DNA of 64,000 nucleotides, from the NCBI GenBank assembly GCA_037576195.1, contig CM075102.1, positions 26,098,745 to 26,162,744 on the forward strand. Direction: 5' to 3'. The DNA is from Phytoseiulus persimilis. Its lineage: Eukaryota; Arthropoda; Arachnida; Mesostigmata; Phytoseiidae. Below the pieces are notes generated by a model, which was given only the letters and a program-made list of their open reading frames with translations, had not been told where the DNA came from and made no database searches. Of this stretch, positions 1-15,000 are shown one piece after another (the stretch's first letter is position 1; the number at the start of each line of letters is the position of its first letter). A program made the translations under genes and the position numbers.

Positions 1-3000
1 TGAATGCGACCGCTCTTCACTGGCGTTGTTTCTTGGGTTCCGTTGCTTTCCGCTGCTATTGAGTCGACTCGTCCGTCCGTCAGTCCGTCCCTCAGTAATC
101 CAATATAATTGCCAAGCACGCCTGCCATACACTACTTTCGCCAACAGTGAGGTTCAACTCTAAGGAGCTGTTCGGCGGAGCGATCCCTGACAACTTGATG
201 TTCGCAGCTGGTATCGGAGCCATCTTCGAGCGACCCGAAGCACGAGCGGAAACTGTGATTCTTCCTCTGCTGGAATTCCAGGATCAAACCCAACGCGTAG
301 CCCGAGATCATGACCGCTCATTCCTCCCGAGAAGCCTCCAAGACCTTTCTGAGGTCAAGGAAACAGGGCAATTTCTCCTGCGCGCGTACTTCCCGTTGAG
401 GAAAAACAATAACCCCGAAACTCGGCGTTAAGAGCTCTCGAGCGGATTGAGAACGCAATCTAAAGAGCATTTATATCCATGAAGCTCCCTGTTGAAGAGT
501 ACGCCTACGATATCCGCAGCGTTGTGGGAAGACATTTCAACGAGACACTCTGACTGAGCGGTGGATCGTATTGACTGCTTATCTTCCGGCCGCCCTGCGT
601 GATCTATCCGTGTATGAAGCGAGCGATTTCTCTTCCACAATTGTTTTGAAAACTGGGGAGCAAGTCATGCCGTCCATAAATCTCTGCAGGCGCCTATCGG
701 TGCACGTCGCGTTTCCACCGAGCAAACGAAAAACTATTCAGAACCTCCGGAGCGACCGCGAGAGGGAGAGATTCTGGAAAGCGCGCGAGAGGACAGCGCG
801 CCAGGAACTGTTACACTTCTAGTCCACTCGTTCGCTCACACAATAGAACAAGGTATTGCATAACAATGAGTCAGCAGGAGTGTCACTATCTGCGCGTTGT
901 GTGGGAACAGCGAGCTTCAGCAGAAGATTCGAGAAAAAAGAAAACTGGAAGAAATCTACGTTATGCGACCGCTAGAAATCCGACGACCTTTGAACCTCCA
1001 CCACATCGCGGCGCCTTCTCACAGACTGTGCAGTCAATCGGTTTGTCGGGTCGCCAGCCGTCGTGGCGGTCGCCCGAGCGGCAGTGGCCAACAACGAAGA
1101 TACAGATAAGTTCATCTCATGCATTTTCCTCCGCGATGGCATTGGATATCCGAGTTGCAAGGTGGACAAAAAACTAGAGCTACGGCTTCCCTCGGTTCGT
1201 CTGCTCGGGATCACTGTTCCACGAGAAGACTTGGGCTCTAACGCGTGCGCTAGGCCCACGTTTCGAAACTGTCGATCGCTCTCTCCGTAACGTGATCGCG
1301 TGGAAACTTCGAAACTTCTATCATCGTTCTCGACCAGACTCACCTTGCGGGTCGGATTCGCACAGACAGCGAGGAAGCGTTGAACTGGGCGAAAGGGGAC
1401 GCCTGACTGTTCGGACGATAACAGAAACGATTCGAGTCGATGTGACATTGGAAGCAGCGCTCGTAAAATGTCGTATTCGCGACAAAGCGACCGTAACTCC
1501 TGCGTGGACTCGACTTCAACTATGGTTCGCTCACAATGCACAATGACTATTCGCAGTCGTCGTCATCGACGCCCGACGTAACGTGGACAAAGACAACACA
1601 ATTTCCGCTTTTGTTCTCGACTTTGTCCGACTCCTACTCTGGGCAACTCCGATTTCCTGATATTTTTCCTCAGAAAAGTTTCCGTTCCCCCCGCGAGGGC
1701 CCTCGCTCTATGAACGTTCGGCATTGTCTGTCGAGGTCGGGGACAGGACGGACAACGAACATGAGTAAACATCAACGCGAAAGGGATTTGGCGACGACGT
1801 GAAATAGAAACGAGTGTGGGACAGCGGTTCCCGCCGCCTTCTCCAAGATACAATTGTATCAAGTAGTCGATGGTGTTTCCTGAGCCGATTACAGATTGCG
1901 GGCTTCGCCGTCTGAGCGAGCTCAGACGAAATTCCGACGCCCCTCATTCTCATGGGCGATGTGTCAACCTTATAAATGACTGTATTAAAGAACATTCATT
2001 TGCTCGACTGATCGTCTCCTCTGGATCGAATCCTGCTCTCGCCCGCTCCGGAACGAGCCATGGGGATCCAGGAGCAGCGTATCCTCCAGCTCAACCTTTT
2101 TATGCACACATCGATGCAAAGATCCAGCTGAGAGAGAGCCCAATTCTACGAGACCAGGGAAGCCAAAGTCGAAGGCGCAAAGGAACAAGCGAGTCCGTCC
2201 GCAACAAAAACTTTCCGCCAGCCGTCGTCTGAAGCTGTTTCAGGGAACGACTGATCCGATGAGTTTTCGATAAATGAGCCACTGGACTCATTCAGAACCC
2301 GAATCACCGAGTCTCCTGTCCGATAATAGATTCGACAGGACAATGATCCTCGCGCACGCAGGCACACCAAAGACTGTTTTGCGACGAGGACTAATAAATA
2401 CAATTATGTAAAAGAGGAGGATTCAGATTGAAGAAAATCACAGCATGCAAATAGTTCAAATAACACGAAACAGCTCGGATTGCATTCATCCGTTACACGC
2501 TCCACTTTATCATTCGGCCGCAGAAGTTCCTTCGCCAGACACCGATATAACCTCCGCGTTCATGTGACGGAATCGGCGCGAGCGACTTCGAGCGAGCCCG
2601 GAAGAAGAATCGCCAGCCGGGGTCGAACTTCGCTCGCGTTCCTCCTCCATGGGAGCTGATGTCCGCTCTGCTATGAGCTTGCGAATCCAAACAGTGAAAA
2701 ATATCTCATCATCGCTGCGATGAGTTCTTGAGATCAGGGAATCGCCCATGAGATTCTCGGGTCCCGCATAGGTTCGACAAGACGCGACCTTTAGTTGCCA
2801 CTGGAAACCTCAGCAACGAATCGAGGAGTGTGAGGGGCGAGCTCCTCTTCTGTCAGTCGAATCGCTAAACCAGTCCTGTCGATGCCATGGTTGTACCGTA
2901 AAACGCAACCACGGCTGTCGGAAGGATTCTTTCCTCTCCTACTCGGCGGGTGAGTAGGATGCATCGCTGAGCAGGATCTGCGTCCGCACTGCAGGGACAC

Positions 3001-6000
3001 TAGCGCATAAGGAGAGTTTCCTGCTCCTTCATTCCCCACCCGCACAACGTAATCTCCTCCGCCAACACGGTGTCAACAGGGCGGTTCAACAAATGCTCGT
3101 GATCGTGCCTGTCGTTTGCAACCGAATACCAACATCCCCACCAACTCGCGGTCGTCGTTCGGATACAGCCTAGAATCCAGCGACACTCTATGGTGCCCGA
3201 TCACTATTTCTGCTGGAGCTGGAGAACGAGGCCGCTGGACGAGTTTTATGATGTCTTTCCTATCGACCTGAATCCACTATAAGGGTCAGGACTTGAAGCC
3301 CCCTCAAGACTCACCCTTAGACGTCCATACAATTAGCAGTCCCGCGGTGTCCTTTCAGAACTAAAAATCAACAGGATGAACAACGATGAAGCAGTGACGC
3401 GCACTTAGTTAATCTGATGCCCTTCCGTGTTCCCGAACAACAACAACGAACGAAGGTGTCACAGAGTCACTTGATTGCACGGTTGATCAGGAGTTCCGTC
3501 GCGAAGTGTTGCAGCTGAGTTTCTCTATTGCACAAATTGTTCAGCTTCAGATCTCCTCCGTCATATGCAGCTCCATACTGACCGGGGAAAAGAGCCTTTG
3601 TTCCGTTAGGTGGAGGGCTGGAAGGCCGGAGGGCTCCGAAAGTGGCACGGTGCACTCACTGTTCGCTGACTCCGCAGCAACCACGGGTCGGACAGAAGTC
3701 TCCGCTTCGGCTCTATCTCCGTCTGTCACACTGAACTGGATAGAGCAGCCTGCCCGCCCAATTGTTTGTTCCTTAGTACGGTGCTTCTGCCTCTCGGCTC
3801 GGTTCGCTCGCAGCTAGCTCGCTCACTCGCTGGCAGGCAGACAGCACGAATCTAGCTGTTAACGCAGTGCTCCGGCCTCCGTTCAGGGTCCGCCAGGGGA
3901 CGCTGAAGCCACATCGGGCGGAGAGGGACGGACCGCCCACCCAACAAAGCCAGGCGGAGTCTCATGCCATTGTTGTCCCTTCTTCTCGCTGTGCTCGCCG
4001 GCCGGCCTGCCTGCCCGACTGACTGACTGCCTGTTCACTCACTCACCACCCGTTTCCTTTCCGTTCTTTCGTCCGCCGCGTAACGCGGCTCCTTGTTCGC
4101 CTCATCGTTTTCCATGCTCATTCAACAAATGCGAACCCGTTCCAAATCTTCGGGAGCCCCTCGAGCTAGGACGCGGTAACTCATCTGTACGATCTCTTCT
4201 TAGCATCTCTGGATCGCAATTCTCGTCCGTATCAAAGGGTCAGCCCTGCAAAGTTAAAGAACCAGAAGTGGCGAGGGTAGCAGTCTACCGCGCAGAGAAC
4301 GACACATGGAGAGACAATATGCCACCGCCAGGGCAGCCTCCTCGGCGATCGATTCCAACAAGGGAAGCAGCACCGGCTGCGGCCGCCGCTGCGGCAGCCG
4401 AGGGGCAAACGTAGGCGGAGCCTTATCTGTTCCTGCTTTCTTTTCTTCTTGTTCCGCTCCGTTGCACAGTAATGTGTTGCAGGAATTGTTTTCTAGCAAA
4501 ACCCCGCGCCACTGGTTCCGAGCAGTGAGCCGACCTGGCTGTTCGGTTGTTGAGTTGTTCGGTGTGTTTGGAAACAACACTCGGATCCGGAACGTCTGCA
4601 GCTCCTCATGGGAGTGACGCATGAGTCCGCAGCCGGTGACTCGTTGTGTCGCCGTCGACGGGAGAAAAATTGATCCATGATGAGTGGCGTTGGGGATGGC
4701 TGATTGATGATGGCCTGTTCTGATTCAGACTACGGTGGGCTCGATGTCACCAGATAGAAATTGAAACATTTTATACGCTCCCGGGACGAGTTCGCGAACA
4801 TCGGTTCTCTCGACGATCGGTTGGAATCGATCCGCCCGCTGTGTTCTCTTCCCATTGCTTTTCAATGGTCCGTAGCCTCGCAACGATGATTGATTCGATT
4901 TTCCTCTTGAACCCTACACAAAAACAGACAAATAAATAAACACGCACGCACAAACCAGCCGATCAACCATGATACGAAGACGAAAAACGCCGAACATCGG
5001 ACCGAAGATGTGCCCGACGGTTTGGTTCAACTGGAGGAACATCTTCCACTGTTGATAACCTTTTTATCTGCTCTGAACGCTAGACTGCCGTTATTCCGTC
5101 CTCTCTCCTGATTTCTGTGGCCTTTGTTCTTCGCGAGAGAAACGATTCCTCAAGTTCAATCAGCTTTTCGCGACTGCGAAGAAGTCTGACGAAATTCATC
5201 TGATTACAGAGTCGGATCGAGTGGAGACTATCAGGATAAGCCGTGTAGATGCGTAGCACCAAAAGCAAACTCGGTCGAGCTCGAACCCTCTGGAAGAGGT
5301 CGGCCCCAGCTGACAGTTCAGTCCTGGAAACGGATGTTTTTATTCGACATCGGGATCCACCTGGAACGTACCTGGACCGTCCAGCTCGAATATGCTCGGC
5401 GCGATAATGTTCGAAGAAAACGAGCCGCAAGAAGAGCTCATTTTCATTGCAGAGAATAACAGATCAGCATTCCGGTAAAGAACACACTATCTCCTGGCCG
5501 CCACAGCCCGGATGGGAAAGCTGGAAACAAGAGATGGCAAAGCGGTGTGTCGTCTTCCTCGGGACGACGCCGTCGCTCCAGCATTCGCCCCTTCGTCCGC
5601 GAAGAATCGATACTCTCCTAGCATCGTACAATCCGCGTTCGACAATCGAAGTAAGCCGAAGAAAGAGGAACAGAGCGGATGAGCGCAAATCGGCCAGCCG
5701 ACACCGATGCCGGTGACGACGACACTGACAACAGAAGCCGTGGCATTTTTAATTGCCTTTAAACGGTCTTTAAATACTGAAATGAAAAATGTCTTTTTGT
5801 TTCGGGCCATTTTTCTTCTGGTGGTTCTTCTGCGGATCATGATCATCATCGAGCGAAAGAAGTCGAGGAAAAAAACGTTTAATTCCTGCGCTCCTCACTC
5901 ACTCACGATTGAAGTATTGAAGATACGGGAAGCGACAGCATCTCGACGTCATCTCTTATGAAAGGATGAATTCGGAAGCGAGATAGAGCAGAAAAGAAAA

Positions 6001-9000
6001 AAGCGAAGAAGAGGTCTCCACCAACAATCAAACAGGGCGAGCTGGAGAGTTCATTTGAATTATGCTCGTACCCAGCAAAAACGCCGGAGCCGACGGTGGC
6101 GGCGGGAACGATGCCGATGACGACGACGATTGCGCGACAAGACAAATGACTGCTGGACCCGTTCGTATTGGCTGGAGGGGAGAAAAGGGAACCGATGGGA
6201 AAAGTAATGCTACCATGAGACAAGCTCTCCAAGACTACCAATTATATCACTCCGGCATTGCATTTCGATGCAAGTACAATCACATCGCGGTCAATCGTGC
6301 TCCTCGCGCGTGATCTGGCAGAGGTTTAGGCAAACGCAAAATCAACTCATCGTTGCCAGAGAAGTCAAGTTACGGAAGCGGCTGCTGCAGACATCTTTGG
6401 AGACACGGGGAATCGCGGAAAAGGCTACGGAAGACGTCCGATATGGGAGAATATAGTCTGGAAAGTTCCAAACTGCGTTTGACAGACGGCGCGACGTAAG
6501 TGTAGGTCGTGAAAGCCTGGCTGATGGAACAGCGAATCAGAATCTTAGACGATCTGGATGCATGTTTCATGTTAGCTCGGTCCCAAATCGTCGCTCCGTG
6601 AGCTTTTGACATGAATGGAGAAAAGGGTGAACCGAACAACTGCTCGCTCGCTCGCTGCTGTGAACAAGATGGGGGAAATCAAATGAGCCAGCCCGCAACC
6701 CAATTCAGTTTTCTTGAAGAAAACGCCCCGCGCCAAACGAGTTGCGACAATTCCCCTGTCGTTGTGGATGTTTACGAATTTGAAATTCCAGCTCCGAAAC
6801 GAAGAAAATCCTGGTGCTCGAGAAGCAGCTCGGCCGGTGAGGTGGTGGTTTTCGTGAGTGCTCGGCTAGATCTGTAGAATGATCGCCGGCTTGTCCGTGC
6901 AATTTTTCAGTTGGCTCTTTTCCGGGCCACGCCATCTTTCTGAGTTTATTCAAATTATCCTCAAGAACCGCCATCGAAATACTTTGACTCCCCGGGCTGC
7001 GACCCACAAAAATAGGATTCCATTGGTTCCAACGAGAGTTTCCCTCTCAGATTTTTGTTACGGTCATGCTCGAGCATTTCGAATCGGGGGTCGATTGGCG
7101 GGCACCGTTTCATTTCAATAAGAGCTCCTGCGCCAGGGTGCTTTAGTGGCTCCGACCGTGAGGGCTCCAGGTCGTGGAAATCTCTGCTCACTTTCAAATG
7201 AACATGATTGAATCTCGCAGGGAATTCGATCGCCGCTGCTTTGTTTCAACGATCAGATACGAGTCTTAGCGAAGACAACGACTGAATCGCTGGGGAAGAA
7301 CGGAACGAAGGGCTGCTACGATGTTCCTGAGCTGTTCGCCATGGAAACTTGAGATAAGGCATGGTAGACCCGAGGAGGAAATACGAGGGCCCATACTACC
7401 GCTCGCAAGTCGCTCGTTCGTGCAGGAGCTCGCCAATTATTGGCGTCTCCGCGCAGAAGATACAAAAGGAAATGACATCCTCCTTCATCGCCCTTTCGGA
7501 GTCTTTCCGGGTGACGGGATCGGCTTCTCATCGGCGAACTCCTCGTCGGATTGATGACGAGCTCAATCAACGGATATCTGATGTCAGGAATGTCTTCCAA
7601 ACGTCGGAGACAGGCTGAAAAAAACGGTCTGACACTGCGGACTTGGCGGTAATTACAGGTCGGCTTTATTGGTCGGCCGACGCGATAGTGGCGCGTCAAC
7701 ATTGAAGGGTAGTCCTATCTTTTTACTGTAATTCTATTTTTTGGCGCTTTCTTCCTCTCGTCTGGTGCTTCATCTCTCAGGCTATTGCCTCTTCCGACCG
7801 CCAGGTCTACGTGGACCCAGTCAGTTTGTCAAGTATGCAGAGAAACGTACAGACAGTTGAAGTATACCGTGTGCCGGTCAGATCGAGGCACACAAACCGG
7901 TCAGCAGTCTGCGAGGCGCTGCCGAAGAGGAAAAAGCAAAGAATCTTCAGAAAGTGCTCGGATAAACTCTGACCTTCCTGAACCTGTTCGGCGCGAGGCG
8001 CCCTGCCCACTCGTCCACTGCGCACTGCTCAACACAAAGGTGCACGAGCGTTGTGGGAATGCTTATCACACATTTTTAAACGACTTTTATCGCCGGGGGA
8101 GCGCAAACTTAGACTGCCTTTCGACTTTCGACAGGGAAAAAAATCATCAAGGAGGGCACTGGAAGAACGACGCTGTGAGGGCTTCTGATCTATTTTTTTT
8201 TCTCGGAGTTTCCTCTCGAAACGGAGAGGGAACGAGAATCCACGAATCTCGGAGATCCCAGCTGACAGCGAGCTTTTGGCGTCGCAACCCAAGCGATCCA
8301 AGAATCGGACTCCGGTGTCTCTATTTAAGGAGAGCTCGCAAGAAGTTCAGAATTTACTTCAGAATTAACTTTAGTACGCACGTCTCAGGAATATGGTGAC
8401 AAGTGTCAAATATCCGTTGAGCTTCTGTTTTCTCTCTCCGGAGCCGCGGGAGGCAGAGGAGCCGAGGCATTTGCAGGGAAAAGTTGAATTTTTTTGCTCC
8501 ACCGGAGATTCAAGATCGTCGACGAAGCGCGAGGTGTGACGAGCTTCCGAGACAGCCGATACATCACGGACAACAGCGTCGAGAGGACCAAGCCCTGGCT
8601 TCGAGAGAGAAAGAAATAGAACACACAAATCATCATTTGGGCCAACTCTTTCCCTCGTCTTTGAGCTCCGAGTCAGTGAACAAGTGTCGAACTCGGATTC
8701 CAGCGGCTTCGAGCCACCGGCGCCGTTCCAATGAGCGAAAATTCACCAGCTCGCGAGGAGCCAACCCTATCGGCACGACAGCTGAGAAGCGGGTCGTTTA
8801 ATTTGTGTCGGGATGAGCTTTGCGCCGAGCCAGATCATACGTTCGGTAGCCTGGTAAAGAGAGAAAGAAAATATTCATGAATCGGAGACCGATGTTATCT
8901 CGAAGCATCTTAGATTTCCGAGAGATCCCAGGACGCCAGCACGAACGGTCCCTCGGCCGAGCTCACCTCTCTCCTGGATCGGAGTCTTCGGTGAGAAGGC

Positions 9001-12000
9001 TGTCACTCCCAAACCGCGGGTGTGGTCTCTAATTAGCCTGTGGGAGCCGAGCGAGTACATTCAGCCAAAAGATATGCAGATAGATAACGAAACTCCAGGC
9101 GATATCATCCGTATAGAAACTTTGTCTCGAAAGCTTTGACCGTCGATCAACTGTCATACTGTTCACAATGCTTTGCGAGCTCCTCAGCATCGGGAAGACA
9201 ATTGCCACGAGTCGTGAGAGTTTTCACCATCCTTGCGATAGTTCTCCCTCGAGAACCGCTGCGGGACGGAGCTGTCGTGTCCTTCCCTCTCTTGACGGAG
9301 GTTCCTCTCCTCTCTTTCCCGTACTGTAGTTATCAGGACGTACTTTAAACCATGACCAGACTTCGAAGGAATTCCCGGCCATCAATCGAGAGCTACGGCG
9401 GCGAGCAGTGATCACGACACTGAAGAAGTCTCGAGGAATCCGCTCGAGTGCTCACAAAGCCCACTTCTAACTTATACTGTCGCATGATAACAAGCCCCGT
9501 TCACTTTGATTCGCATGCAAAAGCCCACTTTCTAAGAGCGTTAATTCCTGTAGTATGCCACGGGTGCGCTCAGCGGTGGAGAGCCAGCAAAAAAATCACA
9601 TTCGAACGGCTTTCCCCGCAGGAGCTGCCAGATTCGCTGCAAGCCGCACAGAGGTGGTTTGTATGTAATTTGGTAATTATAATGGAGAATACGTGTCTCG
9701 TGTCGAGAGATATCCCCAACCCTCTTTGTTCGCCCACCAGAGAGGCAGGCGAAGCGGTGGATGAACAGACGGACCCGCCGACTAACCGCCCGCCCCATTC
9801 GCCTTCCCTTACCCTCCCGATGGCGGGAAGGTATCAGGTGTCACATTACAAATGCATAACTTGTGGAGGAGGCTCCTTATCATTGTATACGCGGTGTCAC
9901 CGCAACGGAGAGTGCGGGTTTCGCGTTGCCCACGCAGTCGTTGAGCTCTCCATCGGCCAGAGGGGTTTCCGTCCGGGAATTGAGAGTTACCTCTGTTCCA
10001 TCGATTGGAACCACTGCGCGGAGAGAGACAAGCAACCGCTGTTCCGATACCATGAAAATACTAGAGGCATCCGTTCAAATGCTGCTTGATAAGCTTGAGT
10101 TCAAATGCTCATTCGACAGTTGTTCGAAACGACTATCTCTATCGCTACTGAAACCTCAAACCGACTCCGAAAATCATTGTTTATTGCTTTCGTGATCGGC
10201 ATCAGAGGAAACATCTGATTTTCATCTATCGCTCAGAAGTGATTGAACACGGATTCTGAGCCTGCGGACAAGGCCAACCGAACGGGATCACCATTTATTT
10301 GCTTTTTTATACGTCGTCCGTTGCAAACTTCCGAACGAAGACTCACAGCTCGGGTCATTCTTTCTAAATTAAGAATCCGTCAAATCAGAAAGCGGAGCGT
10401 GGACCACCCAGGAAGACACTGCATTAGAAGGCGACCAAATTAACGCCGCGAAATCCAGAGAGTAAATGAAACGAAAGCGAGAATCGTCATTCCGAAGCGC
10501 TGGGAGAGACGACTTCGTTCCCTCAGGAGAGAACGGGCGAAGCTGTGCCTGAATAATCATTGTAAAGCTGCTCCCAGGCCCTTCCGCGATCCCATTCATT
10601 TCCTTCCGCTGGAATCATTTTTCCACGCCTTGAGTCCTGCGAAATTCACCCTCGGATCAGGGAAGAATTTCGAACACCTAGGAAGAATCTCATGAAATCA
10701 CTGCGAGAGACTCATGTGGAGCTCGCTCGGTTCTTACTTTCCAAGAACGAGTTTCTCCTTTGAGTCGCTCCCGGCAAACTTCTCTTGCGCGCCGTCACAA
10801 TGGAGCTCGCGAAACTCTATCCGTTCCGACGGAGAAACTACCTGCGCTCGCAAAGACGGAGCGAGTAGCTCCGTTGCAACACGCGAGTGTTTCGACTGAG
10901 CCTTGATGAACGGAGAATCATTTTCTACTCCCAACACTTTCGCCGTTCCAGTATCGAGCGAGTATGGCGATTTAATGGTTGTATGTAAATTAGAGGCGCC
11001 GGAACGAAGGGCCAAGCGACGGCGAACGAACGATGCCGTTGTTCGACGACTTCGAATCTTCATAATTCACAACCGTGCACCAGCGAGTGCGCGCGACGAG
11101 CCCTGTGTGACTCTCGGAGCGGAAACTCAAGAAAATCGGGCTTCGTCGAAGTCAATAAAGCGAGAATTAGAACAAGAACATTAATAAACGGAGCGGCACG
11201 AACATCGATCTCTCCCGGACAAAGAAACTAGGACAGGCAGTTCGCACTGGCGGATTGAGTCGTCCTCTCAAGCAGACTTGAGCTTGTCCCGCTGCTTGCT
11301 CCGAGGAAAAAAACAACACAGACGGGGAGAAATTATATTTCTGGCCAGATAAGAGTGAAAGTCGAGGAATTCGAGAAGTTCCCGACACGGAGAAAACAGG
11401 TCTGTGGAGTCTTGAATCACGTTGAATTTGCCCGGATGATATCCACGGCTCTTTGAAATGCAGTCGCTACCTCCTGAGGACAGGAGGTCGAACCTGGTAG
11501 GCGGGAGGCGTCGACGCAGTGAAGCAAGCTCGGGCAGCAGCGGCAGCCTCACCATCGGAACGAGCGCCATCGAGCCGAGAGTCCAAATCCGCCTTGTGCA
11601 ATCTCTTTTCGTCTTCGTCGATGTGGCGGATGTTGAGCTGGTGATAATCGTTTGCGTGTCCAGCCGGAGCAGCGGATAATCCACATCTCTGAATCGGTGT
11701 TAGATAACTCGGTCGGCCGCTTCATTGTGCGTCTCCCACCCATGCGGACAAAAGAGAGTGTTCCTTGCTCTCCTGTGTGCTCCCCTTCGCCCGCTTCTTT
11801 CTTTCGGCACTCGAAATCCAGCTTCCTTTCTCGTATGACCCGCCGAAGCCTCTCGCATGTCGGCTGCGGAGCTTGCAACAGACTCTGATTCCCTCCATTC
11901 TTGCGCAGATATCTCGAGAGCGCAGAATAATCGAATCGATCGGTTCGAGCAACTGGTCCATCGGTTCTCTACCATTCCCACTGACGGTCGAATGTCGCAG

Positions 12001-15000
12001 GACTTCCAGTTGTCTCCGATCGAAACAAAGTTGCTATGCTTCATGACTGGCTGAGGAATGGAAGCTGGCCACTGGAGGCTTCTACCCCTGAAATCAGGCT
12101 GAGATCTATTTCCTTCAGCGAAACGACACGGGTTGGAGGTTTCGTCAACGATGTTTGGGTGCAGCCACTGATGTCCGAACACATGTGCCTTGGTCATCTC
12201 TATGCCAAGAGATAATTGACTCAAAAGGTTCCGTCCATTAGAGAGGAACAGGGGACGAATACTTTCACACTCATTCATGCAGGCCTTGCATGCGTGCTGG
12301 CGGCTGGGCCATTCATCTTTGATCGATTCATTAATCATCAGCTTCATTATCAATTAGAGCGATTTGCAATCACAACCATCGGTCGCCCACTTGGCCTCGG
12401 CGCCATGCGAACTGGTCTCCGAAACAAAGCATTCTCAAACGTCCTCTTGACACCCCGCGCTGGGTATTTGTCTCTGAGAGACGCTGAAAGCGACTCCTTT
12501 GGGTCAAATGTTTGATTCCGGCGGGACGCGGCTCGTGCTCCCCCGTTCCCTCCCGTGCTTCCCCGTCCGATTCCAGGGAGGTCACCGAACGTTGACCAAG
12601 GGGGACCAGCGAGGTTCGATTATTCTTCTTGCTAGGATACGAACATGAAGGAGAGCGATCAGAGGATGAATTTCAAGATCGCCTGCTAAGGAGATTTCTG
12701 CGGGATGTCATGAAGTTCCAGCTCGAGGGGCATGAGGGAGTATTATTGAGAGAGGAAACGGGTGGGCGAGTGGTCGGCCGGCCACTCGGTCGGTCGGTCG
12801 GTCGGCTGGCTGTTTGAGTGACTGAGACTTCTACCACGCGCGACCACCGAGCACTCAGTTCGCACAAAAAGCGCCCCTTATTAAGCAGTTTTCGCTGAGT
12901 TCGCGGCAGCTCTCCCTGTGTGTGACTGAGGCGACGAACACCGCGGTGGCGGAGGTTTGCTCTGCGAACCAGCGAGGAGTTAATCACTATACCCAACATT
13001 AGCTCATATGGTCCACTGGTCTCCCTGCGCCGACGCCGCTCCTGTCGTCAGTCGGCCGGCTGGCTGGCCGGCCGAGGACCGACCGTGGCTACGTATTATG
13101 CTTGCTGCGTAAACAGCTCCACCGCAGACACTCAGCTTTGTTTGAGAGTGCTAACTCAGCTCTTATGGCAGAAAGTGCATTCTCAATCGTGCCAAACAAC
13201 TTATTGAGCTGCTAACATCTGGTCGAGGGCGGACGCAAATCTCATGCTCTGGCAGCGCAGTGCTCAACACCCTCGAGCAGATAATTCGCGTGAAAAGCAA
13301 TGCGTTCCTCCCAACTCTCCGTCTGATATTCAGGCAGTTATGATTTCGACCGGAGACCTGTCACCCGGCTGTTCAGTCACCGAGTTCACCGGAAATTCTT
13401 TCATCTAATAGGCGCTCCATTGTGGATCAACCAAAGTCGTCAGTCGCACGATCAGGGAACTTATCGAGATGATGCAGCAAACCACTCGGCTCCATTCCCG
13501 ACTCCGCGTCGCTACCGACGTCCGAAATTCGCCATCGAGTCCGGTGTCGTGTTTCGACACCTGAATCGAACTTCCGAGCGCGGGGAGCGCGGGTTTCATC
13601 TCGTCGAAATCGAAACACACAGACAAAACTATTATTGTTTTGAACGTGTACGAGGCGGGTTCGAAATGATTTGATTTGGCTCCAGAGATATGGAGTAAAA
13701 GCGAACTTGTTTGCTAGGCAGCGCAACATACGAGAGCGCTGCTCGCCTCCTAACATGATTTGGTTGAGTCGAGGCGGACCAATAGACTCTAGCGGTAAGC
13801 ACTTCACGACCCTTCTTCCTCCAGCGGGAAGAGTAGGCTTCGCTGGATTTTTGAGCCAAATCTGAGCTCTACAATCCCGCCTAGTCAGTCGATCTCTTCC
13901 TAGCCGCAAAACAGATTGGGGTGCGATTTTAAAACTCAGATCGGGGAACAATTCCAAACCCCAGCGAAACTTGATACACCTGTTGTTGTAGTGGGAGAAG
14001 TTGCGAAGCTCACCGCCGCGCTGCAGAGTGGGGGAAACCGTGGTGCAAGAGACCAAGCTTCTTGCTGAGCAGGCCCAACTTCGGTTCATACGAGGAAAAC
14101 CAAATGCTCGTCTTATCATACATCCGACTCGAGGTATGAGAAAACATCGGAACCACGCTAGTTCCGGGAGTAGAAACCGTGAAGTCGAGACTTCGGCGAT
14201 AGCTCCGTTTCCAGGATGCCGTTCCCACAACGTTTCGGTCACCGTACCAGTGGGTATCGAGGTCAATCGATTTTTACGGATGTGATGTAGCCTTTCGCTT
14301 TCTTTCTCTCCAGATCACATGGCAAGCAAGGTTTCCCTACTTGAGATCAAGGTTTCAATTCTATCGATCAGTCCCTAAAAGGATCACCTCGAAGATTGGG
14401 AGCCTCTGGTGGCGAACGTATCTGGAGACTCCCGATCACTGATTCTGAGACTGGAGGGTGTCCTCAAGTGTAGCTCACTATACTTATACAGTGCACATCA
14501 GAAGCGCCATCTCAATCTCAATCAGGATATCCCCTCGCATCTCGGAATCCTACCGGAGCGCAGCGCTCAGTTTTTCGGCAGAATCATCACATGGCCCGAG
14601 GCTCCGAGATTTCGGGACTCGAAACAGGCCGCGTATTTTGGCGCGTAAATGGGGAATTTCGGAGCCGTGAGCCATGTGAAAATTTCCCTTCCAGAATGCC
14701 TCGTGACATGGCCTGCACTGGATTGGGGTGGTTTACCCGATCCATACCGTCCACTCGTTCGTACCGCTAGATGAGTGTACAGCCCAGACACTGGGTCACT
14801 GAATTCCAGCCTCGATAGGATGACATTATGGCGGAGTTCCTTCCGGCTTGGTAACGTGGCTCCTTGAAATCATCATCAGAAGTTTCCGGCGAACGAGCAC
14901 TTCAACGGGAATAACTTCTCTACGGAGGCGCCGGGAGTGCTCCCGGAGCGAACCGCTACCCACCCCGATCGCTCCGCCCCCTCTCCCCCCATAGTTGAGC

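Noticed and set aside
7785..8399. 204-codon ORF on the plus strand
   Set aside because: No recognisable domain, random-looking composition, no splice or poly(A) context.
9448..10089. 213-codon ORF on the plus strand
   Set aside because: Same reasons; a protein-like pattern is absent and neighbouring frames are equally open.
11700..12353. 217-codon ORF on the minus strand
   Set aside because: Overlaps equally long frames on the other strand and has no motif.
13427..14266. 279-codon ORF on the minus strand
   Set aside because: Longest frame outside recognised genes, but composition is Arg/Ser-rich without motifs or membrane/coiled patterns, and stop-poor DNA here yields many 190-220 codon frames. 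Not called without transcript evidence.
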